Below are positions 1-8,506 of a DNA stretch of 64,000 nucleotides, piece after piece. The stretch's first letter is position 1; each line of letters opens with the position of its first letter. The notes beneath the pieces are model-generated. The model was not told the DNA's origin, searched no databases, and saw only the letters and a list, made by a program, of their open reading frames with translations. A program made the translations under genes and the position numbers. Origin of the DNA: Clostridiales bacterium (lineage in GTDB: Bacteria > Bacillota > Clostridia > Lachnospirales > Lachnospiraceae); contig JAMPHY010000002.1 in NCBI GenBank assembly GCA_023663185.1, positions 62,001 to 126,000 of the forward strand. The letters are read 5' to 3'.

Positions 1-515
1 CTAATTTTGACTGCGACGCATATACGGGGGCGACGCCGCTTGCCAGTCTTAAAAACGGCGAGGCGGTAAACATCTATAATATGTTTATAGGTAAAACCGG
101 CGGAACCATCGGGGAAACATCAATGATAGCGATTGTTATCGGCGCATGTATCCTTATCCTCTTAGGAATAATTGATTTAAAGATTCCCGGAAGCTACATA
201 GTAAGTTTTATTATCTTTATCGGCATATTTGGCGGACACGGTTTTGATTACGCATATATCTGCGCACATCTTGCAGGCGGAGGGCTTATGCTCGGAGCGT
301 TCTTTATGGCTACCGATTATGTAACAAGACCTATTACTGCCAAAGGACAGTATGTATACGGCGTTCTATTAGGAATTTTAACCGGAATATTCCGTATTTT
401 CGGAGCTTCGGCAGAGGGCGTTTCCTATGCGATTATAATCGGCAACCTCTTAGTGCCGTTAATAGAGAAGTCAACTCTTCCTAAAGCGTTTGGGAAAGGA
501 GGAGCAAAGGCATGA
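1..515 (+). CDS. rnfD: Rnf complex subunit D, C-terminal part
   Basis: This is the C-terminal 170 residues of RnfD, an integral membrane, flavin-carrying subunit of the Rnf ferredoxin:NAD+ oxidoreductase (ion-pumping). The start lies upstream of the window; the reading frame is open from base 3. The visible sequence begins just before a TGATPL motif, whose second Thr (codon 33-35) is the expected site of covalent FMN attachment. It continues with several hydrophobic membrane helices typical of RnfD/NqrB. The stop overlaps the rnfG start by 4 bases (ATGA), so the two are translationally coupled. rnfC is expected just upstream, outside the window. Identity is supported by the motif and by the following rnfGEAB genes. 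Confidence 0.95.
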   Translation, partial: NFDCDAYTGATPLASLKNGEAVNIYNMFIGKTGGTIGETSMIAIVIGACILILLGIIDLKIPGSYIVSFIIFIGIFGGHGFDYAYICAHLAGGGLMLGAFFMATDYVTRPITAKGQYVYGVLLGILTGIFRIFGASAEGVSYAIIIGNLLVPLIEKSTLPKAFGKGGAKA

Positions 516-1183
516 ATGATATGGATAAAGTGAGTGCAGACAACACAGTTATGAGTAGTAAGAATAAATCTGATTTGGGTGGAATGTTTAAGGATACAGG
601 GATTTTACTGGTGATTACCCTAATTTCAGGACTGCTTCTCGGTTTGGTATATCAGATTACTAAAGAACCGATAGCTGTGCAGAAGGAGAAGGCGAAACAG
701 GAAGCGTGTCAAGAAGTTTTTGCAGACGCAGCTTCATTTACCGAAGTTGAAAATAAAGCGCCTGATATAGCCGCGTGGGAAGCAGAAGGGTATAAAGATG
801 TGACAATAGACGAGGTTATGGCGGCAAATAGCAGTAGTTCGGAAGTTTTAGGCTATGTTATAACCGTTACTACGAAAGAAGGGTACGGCGGAGATATCAC
901 CTTTACGATAGGAATAAGAAATGACGGGACGGTAAACGGTATTTCCATTCTTTCGATTTCAGAGACGGCGGGGCTTGGAATGCGCGCAGAAGAGGTATTG
1001 AAGCCGCAGTTTGCAGGGAAGAACGCTGAGAAATTTGAATATACCAAATCCGGAGCGGCGGCTGATTATCAGATTGACGCAATCTCCGGGGCTACGATTA
1101 CCACTAACGCCGTCACGAACGGGGTAAATGCGGGCTTGTATTATTTTAGTATACAGTTGAAGGGGGGCAGCGAGAATGAATAG
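512..1183 (+). CDS. rnfG: Rnf complex subunit G (FMN-binding)
   Basis: RnfG is a 223-residue membrane-anchored, periplasm-facing (outer-face) flavoprotein that relays electrons in the Rnf complex. One N-terminal transmembrane helix (about residues 28-48) follows a short cytoplasmic tail. The FMN-binding domain ends in SGATITT, in which Thr195 is the expected residue for covalent phosphoester-linked FMN. The motif GYGGDITFTIGI and the following GISILSISETAG stretch are typical of the family. It overlaps rnfD by 4 bases and rnfE by 8 bases, as expected for a tightly packed operon. The FMN would be attached by an ApbE protein, and one is encoded about 6 kb downstream. Confidence 0.96.
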   Translation: MNDMDKVSADNTVMSSKNKSDLGGMFKDTGILLVITLISGLLLGLVYQITKEPIAVQKEKAKQEACQEVFADAASFTEVENKAPDIAAWEAEGYKDVTIDEVMAANSSSSEVLGYVITVTTKEGYGGDITFTIGIRNDGTVNGISILSISETAGLGMRAEEVLKPQFAGKNAEKFEYTKSGAAADYQIDAISGATITTNAVTNGVNAGLYYFSIQLKGGSENE

Positions 1184-1895
1184 TATTAAAGAACGTCTTG
1201 TCAACGGACTTATTAAAGAAAATCCGACCTTCGTACTTATGCTTGGCATGTGCCCGACGCTTGCCGTTACGACATCGGCAATAAACGGCTTGGGAATGGG
1301 GCTTACTACTATGGTAGTGTTGGCTTTGAGTAACGCTTTTATCTCGGCGCTTAGAAATATTATACCGGATAAAGTCAGGATACCTGCTTTTATAGTTATC
1401 ATTGCTTCTTTTGTAACGATTGTGGAGCTTTTGCTGGAAGGATTTATTCCGTCCTTATATGAGTCGTTAGGAATATATATTCCGCTGATTGTTGTAAACT
1501 GTATTATTTTAGGACGTGCTGAGGCTTATGCTTCCAAAAATCCGGTAATTCCGGCATTGTTCGACGGAATAGGTATGGGGCTTGGCTTCTCGTTTGCGCT
1601 TACTTGTATAGGCGCAGTAAGGGAGCTTATCGGCGCAGGGACATTATTCGGTTATCATGTAATGCCGGATAGCTATATTCCGTGCAGTATCTTCATTATG
1701 GCTCCGGGCGCATTCTTCGTGCTTGCCGCGCTTACGGCGATTCAGAATAAAGTGAAGATTATCGGCGAGAGAAAAGGAAAAGATATGTCTAAAATCCAGT
1801 CGGGTTGTAACAGCGACTGTATGAACTGTAAAGATGCGGGTTGTACGAAACGCATTTATGATACAAATGGAGAGGGGGATAAGGCCGATGCTTAA
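1176..1895 (+). CDS. rnfE: Rnf complex subunit E
   Basis: RnfE is a 239-residue polytopic membrane subunit with about six transmembrane helices, homologous to RnfA and NqrD. The N-terminal stretch ENPTFVLMLGMCPTLAV is characteristic, and its Cys is part of the membrane-embedded iron-sulfur site known for the RnfA/RnfE pair. The C-terminus carries a soluble tail of about 45 residues with closely spaced cysteines (C-x3-C-x2-C-x4-C, in CNSDCMNCKDAGC), which is beyond the usual core. The start has a GGGGG-type ribosome binding site inside rnfG. The end overlaps rnfA by 8 bases. Function follows from the family and the operon; the role of the Cys tail is unknown. Confidence 0.95.
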   Translation: MNSIKERLVNGLIKENPTFVLMLGMCPTLAVTTSAINGLGMGLTTMVVLALSNAFISALRNIIPDKVRIPAFIVIIASFVTIVELLLEGFIPSLYESLGIYIPLIVVNCIILGRAEAYASKNPVIPALFDGIGMGLGFSFALTCIGAVRELIGAGTLFGYHVMPDSYIPCSIFIMAPGAFFVLAALTAIQNKVKIIGERKGKDMSKIQSGCNSDCMNCKDAGCTKRIYDTNGEGDKADA

Positions 1896-2466
1896 AGAAT
1901 TGCTTATTATTTTAATCAGCTCGTCCCTTGTAAGCAACGTAGTATTGAGTCAGTTTTTGGGACTGTGTCCGTTTCTTGGGGTATCCAAGAAGACCAATAC
2001 CGCAAGCGGAATGGGCGTTGCGGTTATCTTCGTAATCACGCTGGCTTCAGCGGTGGCGGGAGCTATTTACAAATATGTACTGATTCCGCTTGATATTACA
2101 TATTTACAGACTATTGTCTTTATTCTGGTAATAGCCGCGCTGGTACAGTTTGTCGAGATGTTTTTAAAGAAGTTCATTCCATCGCTGTATGAGGCGCTGG
2201 GAGTATATCTGCCGCTTATAACAACCAACTGTGCGGTGCTGGGCGTGGCGCTTACGAATGTGCAGAAGAATTACGGGATTCTTGCCGGAGTAGTAAACGG
2301 CTTTGCCACAGCCGTAGGTTTCACGATTTCTATTGTTATTATGGCTGGCATCAGAGAAAAGATGGAATATAACGATATACCGGAATCCTTTAAGGGAATG
2401 CCGATTGTTCTGGTTACGGCGGGACTTATGGCGATTGCCTTCTGCGGCTTCTCCGGATTGTTATAG
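1888..2466 (+). CDS. rnfA: Rnf complex subunit A
   Basis: RnfA is a 192-residue membrane protein with six helices, the inverted-topology partner of RnfE. Markers are NVVLSQFLGLCPFLGVSKK near the N-terminus (with the cluster-binding Cys) and ITTNCAVLG in the middle, both near-universal in RnfA. I chose the ATG at 1888, not the upstream in-frame ATG at 1834, because GAGAGGGGG lies about 8 bases before it and the product then starts with the standard MLKELLIIL. It overlaps rnfE by 8 bases and is followed after 15 bases by rnfB. Confidence 0.96.
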   Translation: MLKELLIILISSSLVSNVVLSQFLGLCPFLGVSKKTNTASGMGVAVIFVITLASAVAGAIYKYVLIPLDITYLQTIVFILVIAALVQFVEMFLKKFIPSLYEALGVYLPLITTNCAVLGVALTNVQKNYGILAGVVNGFATAVGFTISIVIMAGIREKMEYNDIPESFKGMPIVLVTAGLMAIAFCGFSGLL

Positions 2467-2481
2467 AAGGGAGTGCGACTT

Positions 2482-3273
2482 ATGGAAATGACCGGAATTT
2501 TAGTAGCAACGATGATTGTCGGAGGAGTCGGGCTTTTTGTTGGATTGTTTCTAGGCGTTGCGGCTATTAATTTTAAAGTGGAAGTAGATGAAAAAGAAGA
2601 GACAGTCTTAGGCGTACTGCCGGGAAATAACTGCGGCGGCTGCGGTTATGCGGGGTGTTCTAATCTGGCGGCGGCTATCGCTAAAGGCGAAGCGCCCGTC
2701 AACGCATGTCCAGTAGGCGGTGAGAAAGTCGGCAAGCTGATTGCCGATATTATGGGCGTGGACGCAGGCGACAGCGTAAGAAAGGTTGCATTTGTACAGT
2801 GTCAGGGCGACTGCGATAAGACGACGTTAGACTATGAATATCATGGCATTGAGGACTGCCGTATGATGTCGTTTGTGCCAAACGGAGGCGCTAAGTCCTG
2901 TAATTACGGTTGTCTTGGTTTTGGAAGCTGCGTTAAAGTCTGTCCTTTTGACGCTATTCATGTAGTAAACGGCGTGGCGGTTGTGGATAAGGAAGCGTGT
3001 AAGGCGTGCGGTAAATGTGTGGAAGTCTGTCCTAAGAACCTAATCACCCTTATTCCGTATGAAGCTAAACATGTGGTGGCATGCAGTTCACACGACAAAG
3101 GGCCGGTTACGATGAAAGCATGTACCGTAGGCTGCATCGGCTGTCAATTATGTAAGAAGAATTGTCCGGCGGATGCGATTATTATAGATGAGTTTAATGC
3201 GACGATAGACCAAGAGAAGTGTACAGGGTGCGGTACATGTAAGGAGAAATGTCCGAAGAAGGCGATAGTTTGA
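2482..3273 (+). CDS. rnfB: Rnf complex subunit B (polyferredoxin)
   Basis: RnfB is the electron-entry subunit that accepts electrons from ferredoxin at the cytoplasmic face. The 263-residue product has an N-terminal membrane anchor, then the CGGCGYAGC motif of the 4Fe-4S domain. At least two dicluster ferredoxin modules follow (CLGFGSCVKVCPFDAI, CKACGKCVEVCPKNLI, then CIGCQLCKKNCPADAI and CTGCGTCKEKCPKKAI). The ATG at 2482 was preferred to the GTG at 2473 because AAGGGAG sits 8 bases upstream. It is the last rnf gene; a long hairpin follows in the gap before the kinase gene. Confidence 0.96.
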   Translation: MEMTGILVATMIVGGVGLFVGLFLGVAAINFKVEVDEKEETVLGVLPGNNCGGCGYAGCSNLAAAIAKGEAPVNACPVGGEKVGKLIADIMGVDAGDSVRKVAFVQCQGDCDKTTLDYEYHGIEDCRMMSFVPNGGAKSCNYGCLGFGSCVKVCPFDAIHVVNGVAVVDKEACKACGKCVEVCPKNLITLIPYEAKHVVACSSHDKGPVTMKACTVGCIGCQLCKKNCPADAIIIDEFNATIDQEKCTGCGTCKEKCPKKAIV

Positions 3274-3287
3274 TTCTGGCTGGTAAC

Positions 3288-3372
3288 GAGTTTAGATAAA
3301 ATGAATAAGAACGGGGCTCCATGCCTGAAAAGAGGTAAGTCGCCCCTTATCTTATTCATTTCATCTAAACTC
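3288..3372. repeat. 85-bp long palindrome after rnfB
   Basis: Two arms of 23 bases (3288-3310 and 3350-3372) are complementary with a single G-T mismatch. An inner GGGGC/GCCCC pair tightens the loop. No T-run follows on the plus strand, so it is not a classical intrinsic terminator. It may stabilise or process the rnf mRNA, or be a palindromic mobile element. It resembles the elements at 10801 and 33711 in architecture, but I found no clear shared core sequence. Confidence 0.7.
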
Positions 3373-3400
3373 TGGGTATTGATACAAGGAGAAGATATAT

Positions 3401-4699
3401 ATGGATGGACAGTTGAAGGTAGGGGCTAGTCTTACATCTGAAAGTAGGAATAAATATAAAATTGTGGAATTGCTTGGTTCAGGCGGACAGGGCGAGGTGT
3501 ATTCGGTAACGTCGGGTAATAAGACTTATGCTTTGAAATGGTATTATAAGAACACCGCTACCGAAAACCAGAAAGAAATTCTGGATAATTTAATTCAGAA
3601 CGGCGAGCCGGATTCGTCGTTTTTATGGCCGCAGGATATGATTTATAAATCGCGCGGGGAGTCTTTTGGCTATATTATGCCGCTTAGACCTAAGAATTAT
3701 AAGAGTATTGTGGATATGATGAAAAGGAAGGCAGAGCCGTCGTTTTATTGCTTATGTAAAGCGGCTTACAACTTGACTAAGGGTTATAATGTTTTGCATG
3801 GAAAAGGTTATAGTTACCGCGATATTTCCTTTGGAAATGTCTTTTTCGATCCAGATACCGGAGACGTACTTATCTGTGATAACGATAACGTATCTTATAA
3901 TGGGGCTAAGAGCGGGGTATATGGCACTCCGCGCTTTATGGCGCCGGAGATTGTATTAGGAGAGGCGAAGCCGTCAAGGAATACGGATTTATTTTCCCTT
4001 GCGGTGCTGTTGTTCTATATGTTTATGCTAAATCACCCACTCGAAGGGAAGAGAGAAGCGCAGATTAAATGTATGGACATTCACGCGATGAATAAACTGT
4101 ATGGAACTGAGCCCTTATTTATTTTTGATCCTGATAATAAAGATAACAGGCCGCTTGCAGGATATCAGGATAACGCGCTTATTTTCTGGGACTTGTATCC
4201 TATGCAGTTAAAAGAGCTTTTTATAACCTCGTTTACGACGGGCTTAAGGCAGCCGAACAGGAGAGTAACTGAGGCAAAATGGCTGGATACTTTTGCTAAT
4301 CTTATGTCCGGAATAATTACTTGCTCAAACTGTGGGGCGGAAGTATTTTACGATGTGCAGAAGGAGGAAAACGGCGTCGCACATACATGCTGGAGCTGTC
4401 AGAAGACGGTAACTGTTCCGACTAAACTTGTAATTGGCAGGAATACGGTATTACTTATGTCCAATACCAAACTCTATAAACATCATATCGACGGCGGACA
4501 TGATATGAAAACTGTAGTCGGAGAAGTAGTGCAGAATCCGCATAATCCTAATCTATGGGGGATTAAGAATTTATCGGCTGAAAACTGGACATATATAAAA
4601 AATGACGGTACGCAGATTCCGGTAGAAACAGGACGTTCCGCCATGATTGCTAAAGACGTCAAGATTGATTTTGGACAAATTATAGGTGAATTTAAGTAG
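3401..4699 (+). CDS. Ser/Thr protein kinase with C-terminal zinc ribbon (TerY-P type)
   Basis: A 432-residue protein kinase. The glycine loop LGSGGQGEVY is followed by the ATP-binding Lys46 in YALKWYY. The catalytic loop is YRDISFGN (Asp141, in place of HRD) and the metal-binding motif is DND (Asp160, in place of DFG). After the kinase fold comes a CxxC...CxxC zinc ribbon (CSNCGAEVF and CWSCQ) and a C-terminal beta-rich segment resembling a degenerate FHA-like domain. No transmembrane helix is seen, so it is probably cytoplasmic. It heads a same-strand run with a repeat protein, a vWA protein and a PP2C phosphatase, the composition of the TerY-P signalling triad. Substrates are not known. Confidence 0.9.
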   Translation: MDGQLKVGASLTSESRNKYKIVELLGSGGQGEVYSVTSGNKTYALKWYYKNTATENQKEILDNLIQNGEPDSSFLWPQDMIYKSRGESFGYIMPLRPKNYKSIVDMMKRKAEPSFYCLCKAAYNLTKGYNVLHGKGYSYRDISFGNVFFDPDTGDVLICDNDNVSYNGAKSGVYGTPRFMAPEIVLGEAKPSRNTDLFSLAVLLFYMFMLNHPLEGKREAQIKCMDIHAMNKLYGTEPLFIFDPDNKDNRPLAGYQDNALIFWDLYPMQLKELFITSFTTGLRQPNRRVTEAKWLDTFANLMSGIITCSNCGAEVFYDVQKEENGVAHTCWSCQKTVTVPTKLVIGRNTVLLMSNTKLYKHHIDGGHDMKTVVGEVVQNPHNPNLWGIKNLSAENWTYIKNDGTQIPVETGRSAMIAKDVKIDFGQIIGEFK

Positions 4700-4746
4700 C
4701 AGCACAGAATTTAAGAGCTGATTGAAAGGCACGGTTATTATATATT

Positions 4747-5907
4747 ATGGAAGATTCTGGAATTTTAGCAAAAATTATCAACGATTATCCGGACGCTCTT
4801 TCCGATAGGAAGAGGCTTCAAGCTTTGCTTTTGGATTGTTTTCCGCAGGATAAGCTAAAAAGAAATACATTAATGATGGTATTCGACGACGGAATTGTGG
4901 CGCAAATGCAGCAGATGAAGGAGATAGACAAGACTACGCTGAACCGCTTTGTAAAATCAATCGTTCAGGGATATGGAATCAGAATGGAACATGCGAGAAA
5001 TGTGGTTGCGGCGTGGGCGAAGGCGCTTAAATTGTATCAGGACTTAGAGCATGAGACGGCGGTTTCCGACTATTCCAAGCCCGAAGTCGAATGGGTTGAG
5101 GCGGGCGATGATAACCTGTATGAGTATGAAGAAACCTCAAGGGGCGTAAAGATTACAAAATTTGTGGACTTCGACGAACCGGTTATTAAAATCCCTAATA
5201 TGATTGAGGGAAAAAAGGTATTGGAGATTGGCAACCATGCTTTTAAGGGCTGTATCGGAATTGAAAAGGTCATTATTTCGGAAGGAATAGAAATCATAGG
5301 GAATGGGGCGTTCCTAAACTGTCGGGGGTTAAAGGAGATTGTGCTGCCGAATACGCTTAAGCGTATCGGGACGACGGACTCTACAGGTTGTCCCAAAATT
5401 CTTGGTAGTCTGACAAAATATGACGGAGCTTTTGAATATAGCGGTTTGGAAAGTATCAATATACCTGATAGCGTAAAAGTTATCGGTGAAAATACTTTTA
5501 CAAGCTGCATGGCTCTAAAGAAGGCGATACTTCCGGATAAACTTAAGGAGATAAAGGAAAATACTTTCTGCTGGTGCAAAGACCTTGAAGAAGTGGAAAT
5601 GCCGGAGGAGCTCGCGATTATCAGAATGTCGGCTTTTGCCGGCTGTGAATCGCTTAGGTCGGTGATATTGCCGGAGATGGTAAAGAGCATTGAACAGGGA
5701 GCTTTTGCAGGGTGTAAGAGCCTTGAAAGTATCTATATACCGGATTCGGTAGGGGAAATCGGCGGCGGAAAGAATAGTGTATATACGCAGACTTTTGGAG
5801 AGATAGACGAGAGGCATAAAGATTTTACTATATTATGTAATGCGGGCTCATATGCGATGCAGTATGCAAGAGCGCAGCAAATAAAATGTGCAAGAGCGCA
5901 ATATTAA
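4747..5907 (+). CDS. BspA-type leucine-rich repeat protein in the TerY-P cluster
   Basis: A 386-residue protein without a signal peptide. Residues 1-100 form an alpha-helical domain (PDALSDRKRLQALLLDCFP onward) of a kind that I recall in proteins linked to kinase/TerY systems. From about residue 125, BspA/TpLRR-type repeats appear (IGNHAFKGCIGIEKVIISEG, IGENTFTSCMALKKAILPD and similar), a fold used for protein contacts. The ribosome binding site is weak (AAAGG well upstream), so expression may depend on the upstream kinase gene. Its stop precedes the vWA gene by 13 bases. A duplicated GCAAGAGCGCA lies at its 3' end. A cytoplasmic adaptor or substrate of the kinase/phosphatase pair is my inference. 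Confidence 0.8.
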   Translation: MEDSGILAKIINDYPDALSDRKRLQALLLDCFPQDKLKRNTLMMVFDDGIVAQMQQMKEIDKTTLNRFVKSIVQGYGIRMEHARNVVAAWAKALKLYQDLEHETAVSDYSKPEVEWVEAGDDNLYEYEETSRGVKITKFVDFDEPVIKIPNMIEGKKVLEIGNHAFKGCIGIEKVIISEGIEIIGNGAFLNCRGLKEIVLPNTLKRIGTTDSTGCPKILGSLTKYDGAFEYSGLESINIPDSVKVIGENTFTSCMALKKAILPDKLKEIKENTFCWCKDLEEVEMPEELAIIRMSAFAGCESLRSVILPEMVKSIEQGAFAGCKSLESIYIPDSVGEIGGGKNSVYTQTFGEIDERHKDFTILCNAGSYAMQYARAQQIKCARAQY

Positions 5908-5920
5908 GGGAGGAAATACT

Positions 5921-6640
5921 ATGGCAGAGATGAAAAGACCGGGTGGAGAACTTGCAAGCAGACCGCTGCATTTTTTCTGGATTGTGGATTGTTCGGGTTC
6001 TATGTACGGTGAAAAGATAGGTACGGTGAACCACGCGATTCAGTCAACGATACCCGAAATGGTAGCGGCGGCGGAAAATAATCCGAACGCGCAGCTTTTA
6101 ATTAGGACGTTGAAATTTTCTACGGGCGCGTCGTGGGTGACAAGCAGCCCCGTAAATGTGGAGGATTTTGCATGGGACGATTTGGAAGCGGCGGGAGTGA
6201 CGGATTTAGGAAAAGCGTTTGAACTTCTATCAGCGCAGCTTACAATTCCACCGATGTCAGATAGGGCGCTGCCGCCGGTGCTTGTGCTTTTATCGGACGG
6301 TCAGCCTACGGACGACTATAAGGAATCGCTGGCAGAATTAAAGAAACTTCCGTGGGGTAAAAAAGCGGTTAAAATAGCTATTTCTATCGGACAGGACGCG
6401 GACGATAATGTATTAGAGGAATTTACCGGCAATAAGGAGCTTGTATTGCAGGCAAATAACGCCGCTGCGCTTACCAAAATGATTAAGTGGGCGTCTACGG
6501 CAGCGTCGTTAGTATCCGCACCTGCAAGCATTGCGGCTGCTACGGCTGATTTAAGCAACGATGGGGCTTCGCCTGTTATTGTCGATATGGGCGGCAGACT
6601 TCCAGATTTAGACGATATTCAGGATAATGATGTTTGGTAG
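5921..6640 (+). CDS. TerY-like von Willebrand factor A domain protein
   Basis: A 239-residue vWA protein. The metal-ion-dependent adhesion site is intact: DCSGS at residues 23-27, with later Thr and Asp positions in VTDLGKAF and LLSDGQPTDDY. The second half has a low-complexity Ala-rich segment and an acidic tail. I chose the ATG at 5921 because AAGGGAGG lies 7 bases upstream; an earlier in-frame start at 5888 overlaps the repeat protein and lacks a site. It lies between the repeat protein and the phosphatase. The vWA-kinase-phosphatase trio matches the TerY-P triad described in comparative-genomic work on Ter stress systems. Confidence 0.88.
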   Translation: MAEMKRPGGELASRPLHFFWIVDCSGSMYGEKIGTVNHAIQSTIPEMVAAAENNPNAQLLIRTLKFSTGASWVTSSPVNVEDFAWDDLEAAGVTDLGKAFELLSAQLTIPPMSDRALPPVLVLLSDGQPTDDYKESLAELKKLPWGKKAVKIAISIGQDADDNVLEEFTGNKELVLQANNAAALTKMIKWASTAASLVSAPASIAAATADLSNDGASPVIVDMGGRLPDLDDIQDNDVW

Positions 6641-6654
6641 AAAGGATATAGCGT

Positions 6655-7485
6655 ATGGCACGAAGCGTATTCGGTGAATCCGTACAAGGCGCATCACATA
6701 AAAGAAGCGGAAAAGAATGTCAGGATAGCTTAAAGACGGTTGAAAAAGATAAAAATACGGTTATATTGGCGGTTGCGGACGGACATGGAAGCGATTCATG
6801 TCCGTACAGCAAGACGGGTTCTGATACGGCGGTAGAAGTATTCTGCAAGATTATGGGCGACTATCTGGATACATATGAGGGAAAGCCTGAAACGCTTCTG
6901 ACCTTTTTAAAACGCGAGGGCGATACCAAAGTCGCGCAGGAGATAGATACAGAATGGAAGCGCAGGATACTGGAGATTAATTCAGGTAAAGAAGCTGAAA
7001 ATCCTGTCGGTGAGCTAACCGATAAAGATAAGGAAGCAGTATATAAATTATACGGAACTACGCTGATAGGGCTGGTGATTACTAAGGAGTTTATATTTGC
7101 TTTTCAGCTTGGAGACGGGGATATCATTAAAGTATCGAAAGGCAGTGTGGAGAACGTTATCGAGGCGGATAAGCTTCTCGGAATAGAGACGCATTCCTTA
7201 AGTAAAACTGAAGCATGGAAGAAGGCAGTTACAATCGTTAAGAAAAATGCGGACAGCCGCAAGCTGCCGGTAATGTATATGCTTACCACAGACGGAATGG
7301 CTAACAGCTATAAGAATGACGGCGAATTTAGGAAAACCTGTGCCGATTACTATGCCCTGATAAAGAAGCATGGAGTAAAAGCTGTCTCAGACAGTCTTAG
7401 ACAGTGGCTTGAAGAAACCAGCGAATTAGGCTGCGGAGACGATATTACGGCGCTTTTTGCCTATTATTCCAAAGGATTTATCTAA
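6655..7485 (+). CDS. PP2C-family protein phosphatase (TerY-P type)
   Basis: A 276-residue PP2C-like Ser/Thr phosphatase. The family signature is visible: GASHKRSGKECQDS near the N-terminus, VADGHGS with the metal ligand Asp42, GDGDI in the middle, and CGDDITA (Asp262/Asp263) near the end. No membrane segment is present. It starts 14 bases after the vWA gene with an AAAGGA site and is the last gene of the cluster. Its 3' end overlaps the convergent apbE by 8 bases. It presumably reverses phosphorylation by the kinase at 3401. Confidence 0.9.
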   Translation: MARSVFGESVQGASHKRSGKECQDSLKTVEKDKNTVILAVADGHGSDSCPYSKTGSDTAVEVFCKIMGDYLDTYEGKPETLLTFLKREGDTKVAQEIDTEWKRRILEINSGKEAENPVGELTDKDKEAVYKLYGTTLIGLVITKEFIFAFQLGDGDIIKVSKGSVENVIEADKLLGIETHSLSKTEAWKKAVTIVKKNADSRKLPVMYMLTTDGMANSYKNDGEFRKTCADYYALIKKHGVKAVSDSLRQWLEETSELGCGDDITALFAYYSKGFI

Positions 7486-8506
7486 GACCTTCCGAATAGT
7501 GTAAAACATAGTCGTTGGTGATAAATACGGCTTCTGTGTCGTCTAAGGAGTCGATAAGCTTCATGCCTTCGTCAAGTCCCAGCACGAAGCACGATGTAGA
7601 TAGCGCGTCGCCTGTTATGGAGGAATCCGAAAGTATGGTAACGCTGAGTAAGTTGTTTTGTATAGGATATCCGCTGACAGAATTTAAAATATGATGATAA
7701 AGGATATCGTCCTGATAGAAATATCGTTCATACACGCCGGAAGTAACAAGGGATTTATCCGTTACGGCAAGCGTAGCGATAGGCGTACCTTGTGTATCGA
7801 ATGGCTTTTGGATACCGAAATTAAAAGGCGTGCCGTCGGGCTTGGAACCGATGGCGAGAATATTGCCGCCTAAATCTATGATAGCGTTGTCAATACCCTG
7901 TGAGATAAGATATTCCTTAATTTTATCGGCAATAAAGCCTTTGGCGATGAAGCCGAGACTTATAGCGCTTTCTGAATCTGTTAGAGTAACGATATTGCCG
8001 TCGATAATTATGTTTTTATAATCCGTGTGGTTTAGAGCTGCCGAAATCGCGTCATTAGACGGAAGCGCAGGAGCCTCATGAAAATTCCACAGCTTGTTGA
8101 GAGCTTCAACTGTTATGTCGATACGTCCGTCTGTGATATCACAGTAATAAATTGCCGTCTTAATTAGCGCGGCAGTTTCGTCGGAAACTTCCACAGGTTC
8201 ACCGCTGCTGTGGTTAATGTTCCAGATATCAGAGTTTTCGATGGTGGGGCTGAGTAGATTTTCATATTTTTTTGCAAGTTCAAAGCAGTCGTCAAGGCAG
8301 GCTTCTTTTTTGGCGTCGTATATGGTTATTCTGATAACTGTATCAAAGTATAGGCCGGTGCGGACAATTGGAGTCTGTGAGGCGTGGCAGGCGGTAAGAG
8401 GTAGGGTTGCATATAATATGACACAGACGCATAGAATGCGGATTTTCATATTTTTAAGTAAGCTATTAAGCTGGGTGGGTTTTTTGATTATAATTTTGTT
8501 AAGCAT
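7478..8506 (-). CDS. apbE: FAD:protein FMN transferase (ApbE), lipoprotein
   Basis: ApbE moves FMN from FAD onto Thr in (S/T)GAT motifs of flavoproteins such as RnfD and RnfG; both targets are encoded in this window. The 342-residue product has an N-terminal hydrophobic segment ending in the lipobox LTAC, so it is likely anchored on the outer membrane face, where RnfG domains lie. Family motifs are FDTVIRITIYD, GFIAKGFIADKI, IDLGGNILAIG, YHHILNSVSGYP and GDALSTSCFVLG. The start is uncertain: an internal ATG at 8449 gives a more normal signal peptide, but neither start has a strong ribosome binding site. It is divergent from the GH25-like gene. Confidence 0.93.
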   Translation of the reverse strand: MLNKIIIKKPTQLNSLLKNMKIRILCVCVILYATLPLTACHASQTPIVRTGLYFDTVIRITIYDAKKEACLDDCFELAKKYENLLSPTIENSDIWNINHSSGEPVEVSDETAALIKTAIYYCDITDGRIDITVEALNKLWNFHEAPALPSNDAISAALNHTDYKNIIIDGNIVTLTDSESAISLGFIAKGFIADKIKEYLISQGIDNAIIDLGGNILAIGSKPDGTPFNFGIQKPFDTQGTPIATLAVTDKSLVTSGVYERYFYQDDILYHHILNSVSGYPIQNNLLSVTILSDSSITGDALSTSCFVLGLDEGMKLIDSLDDTEAVFITNDYVLHYSEGLR

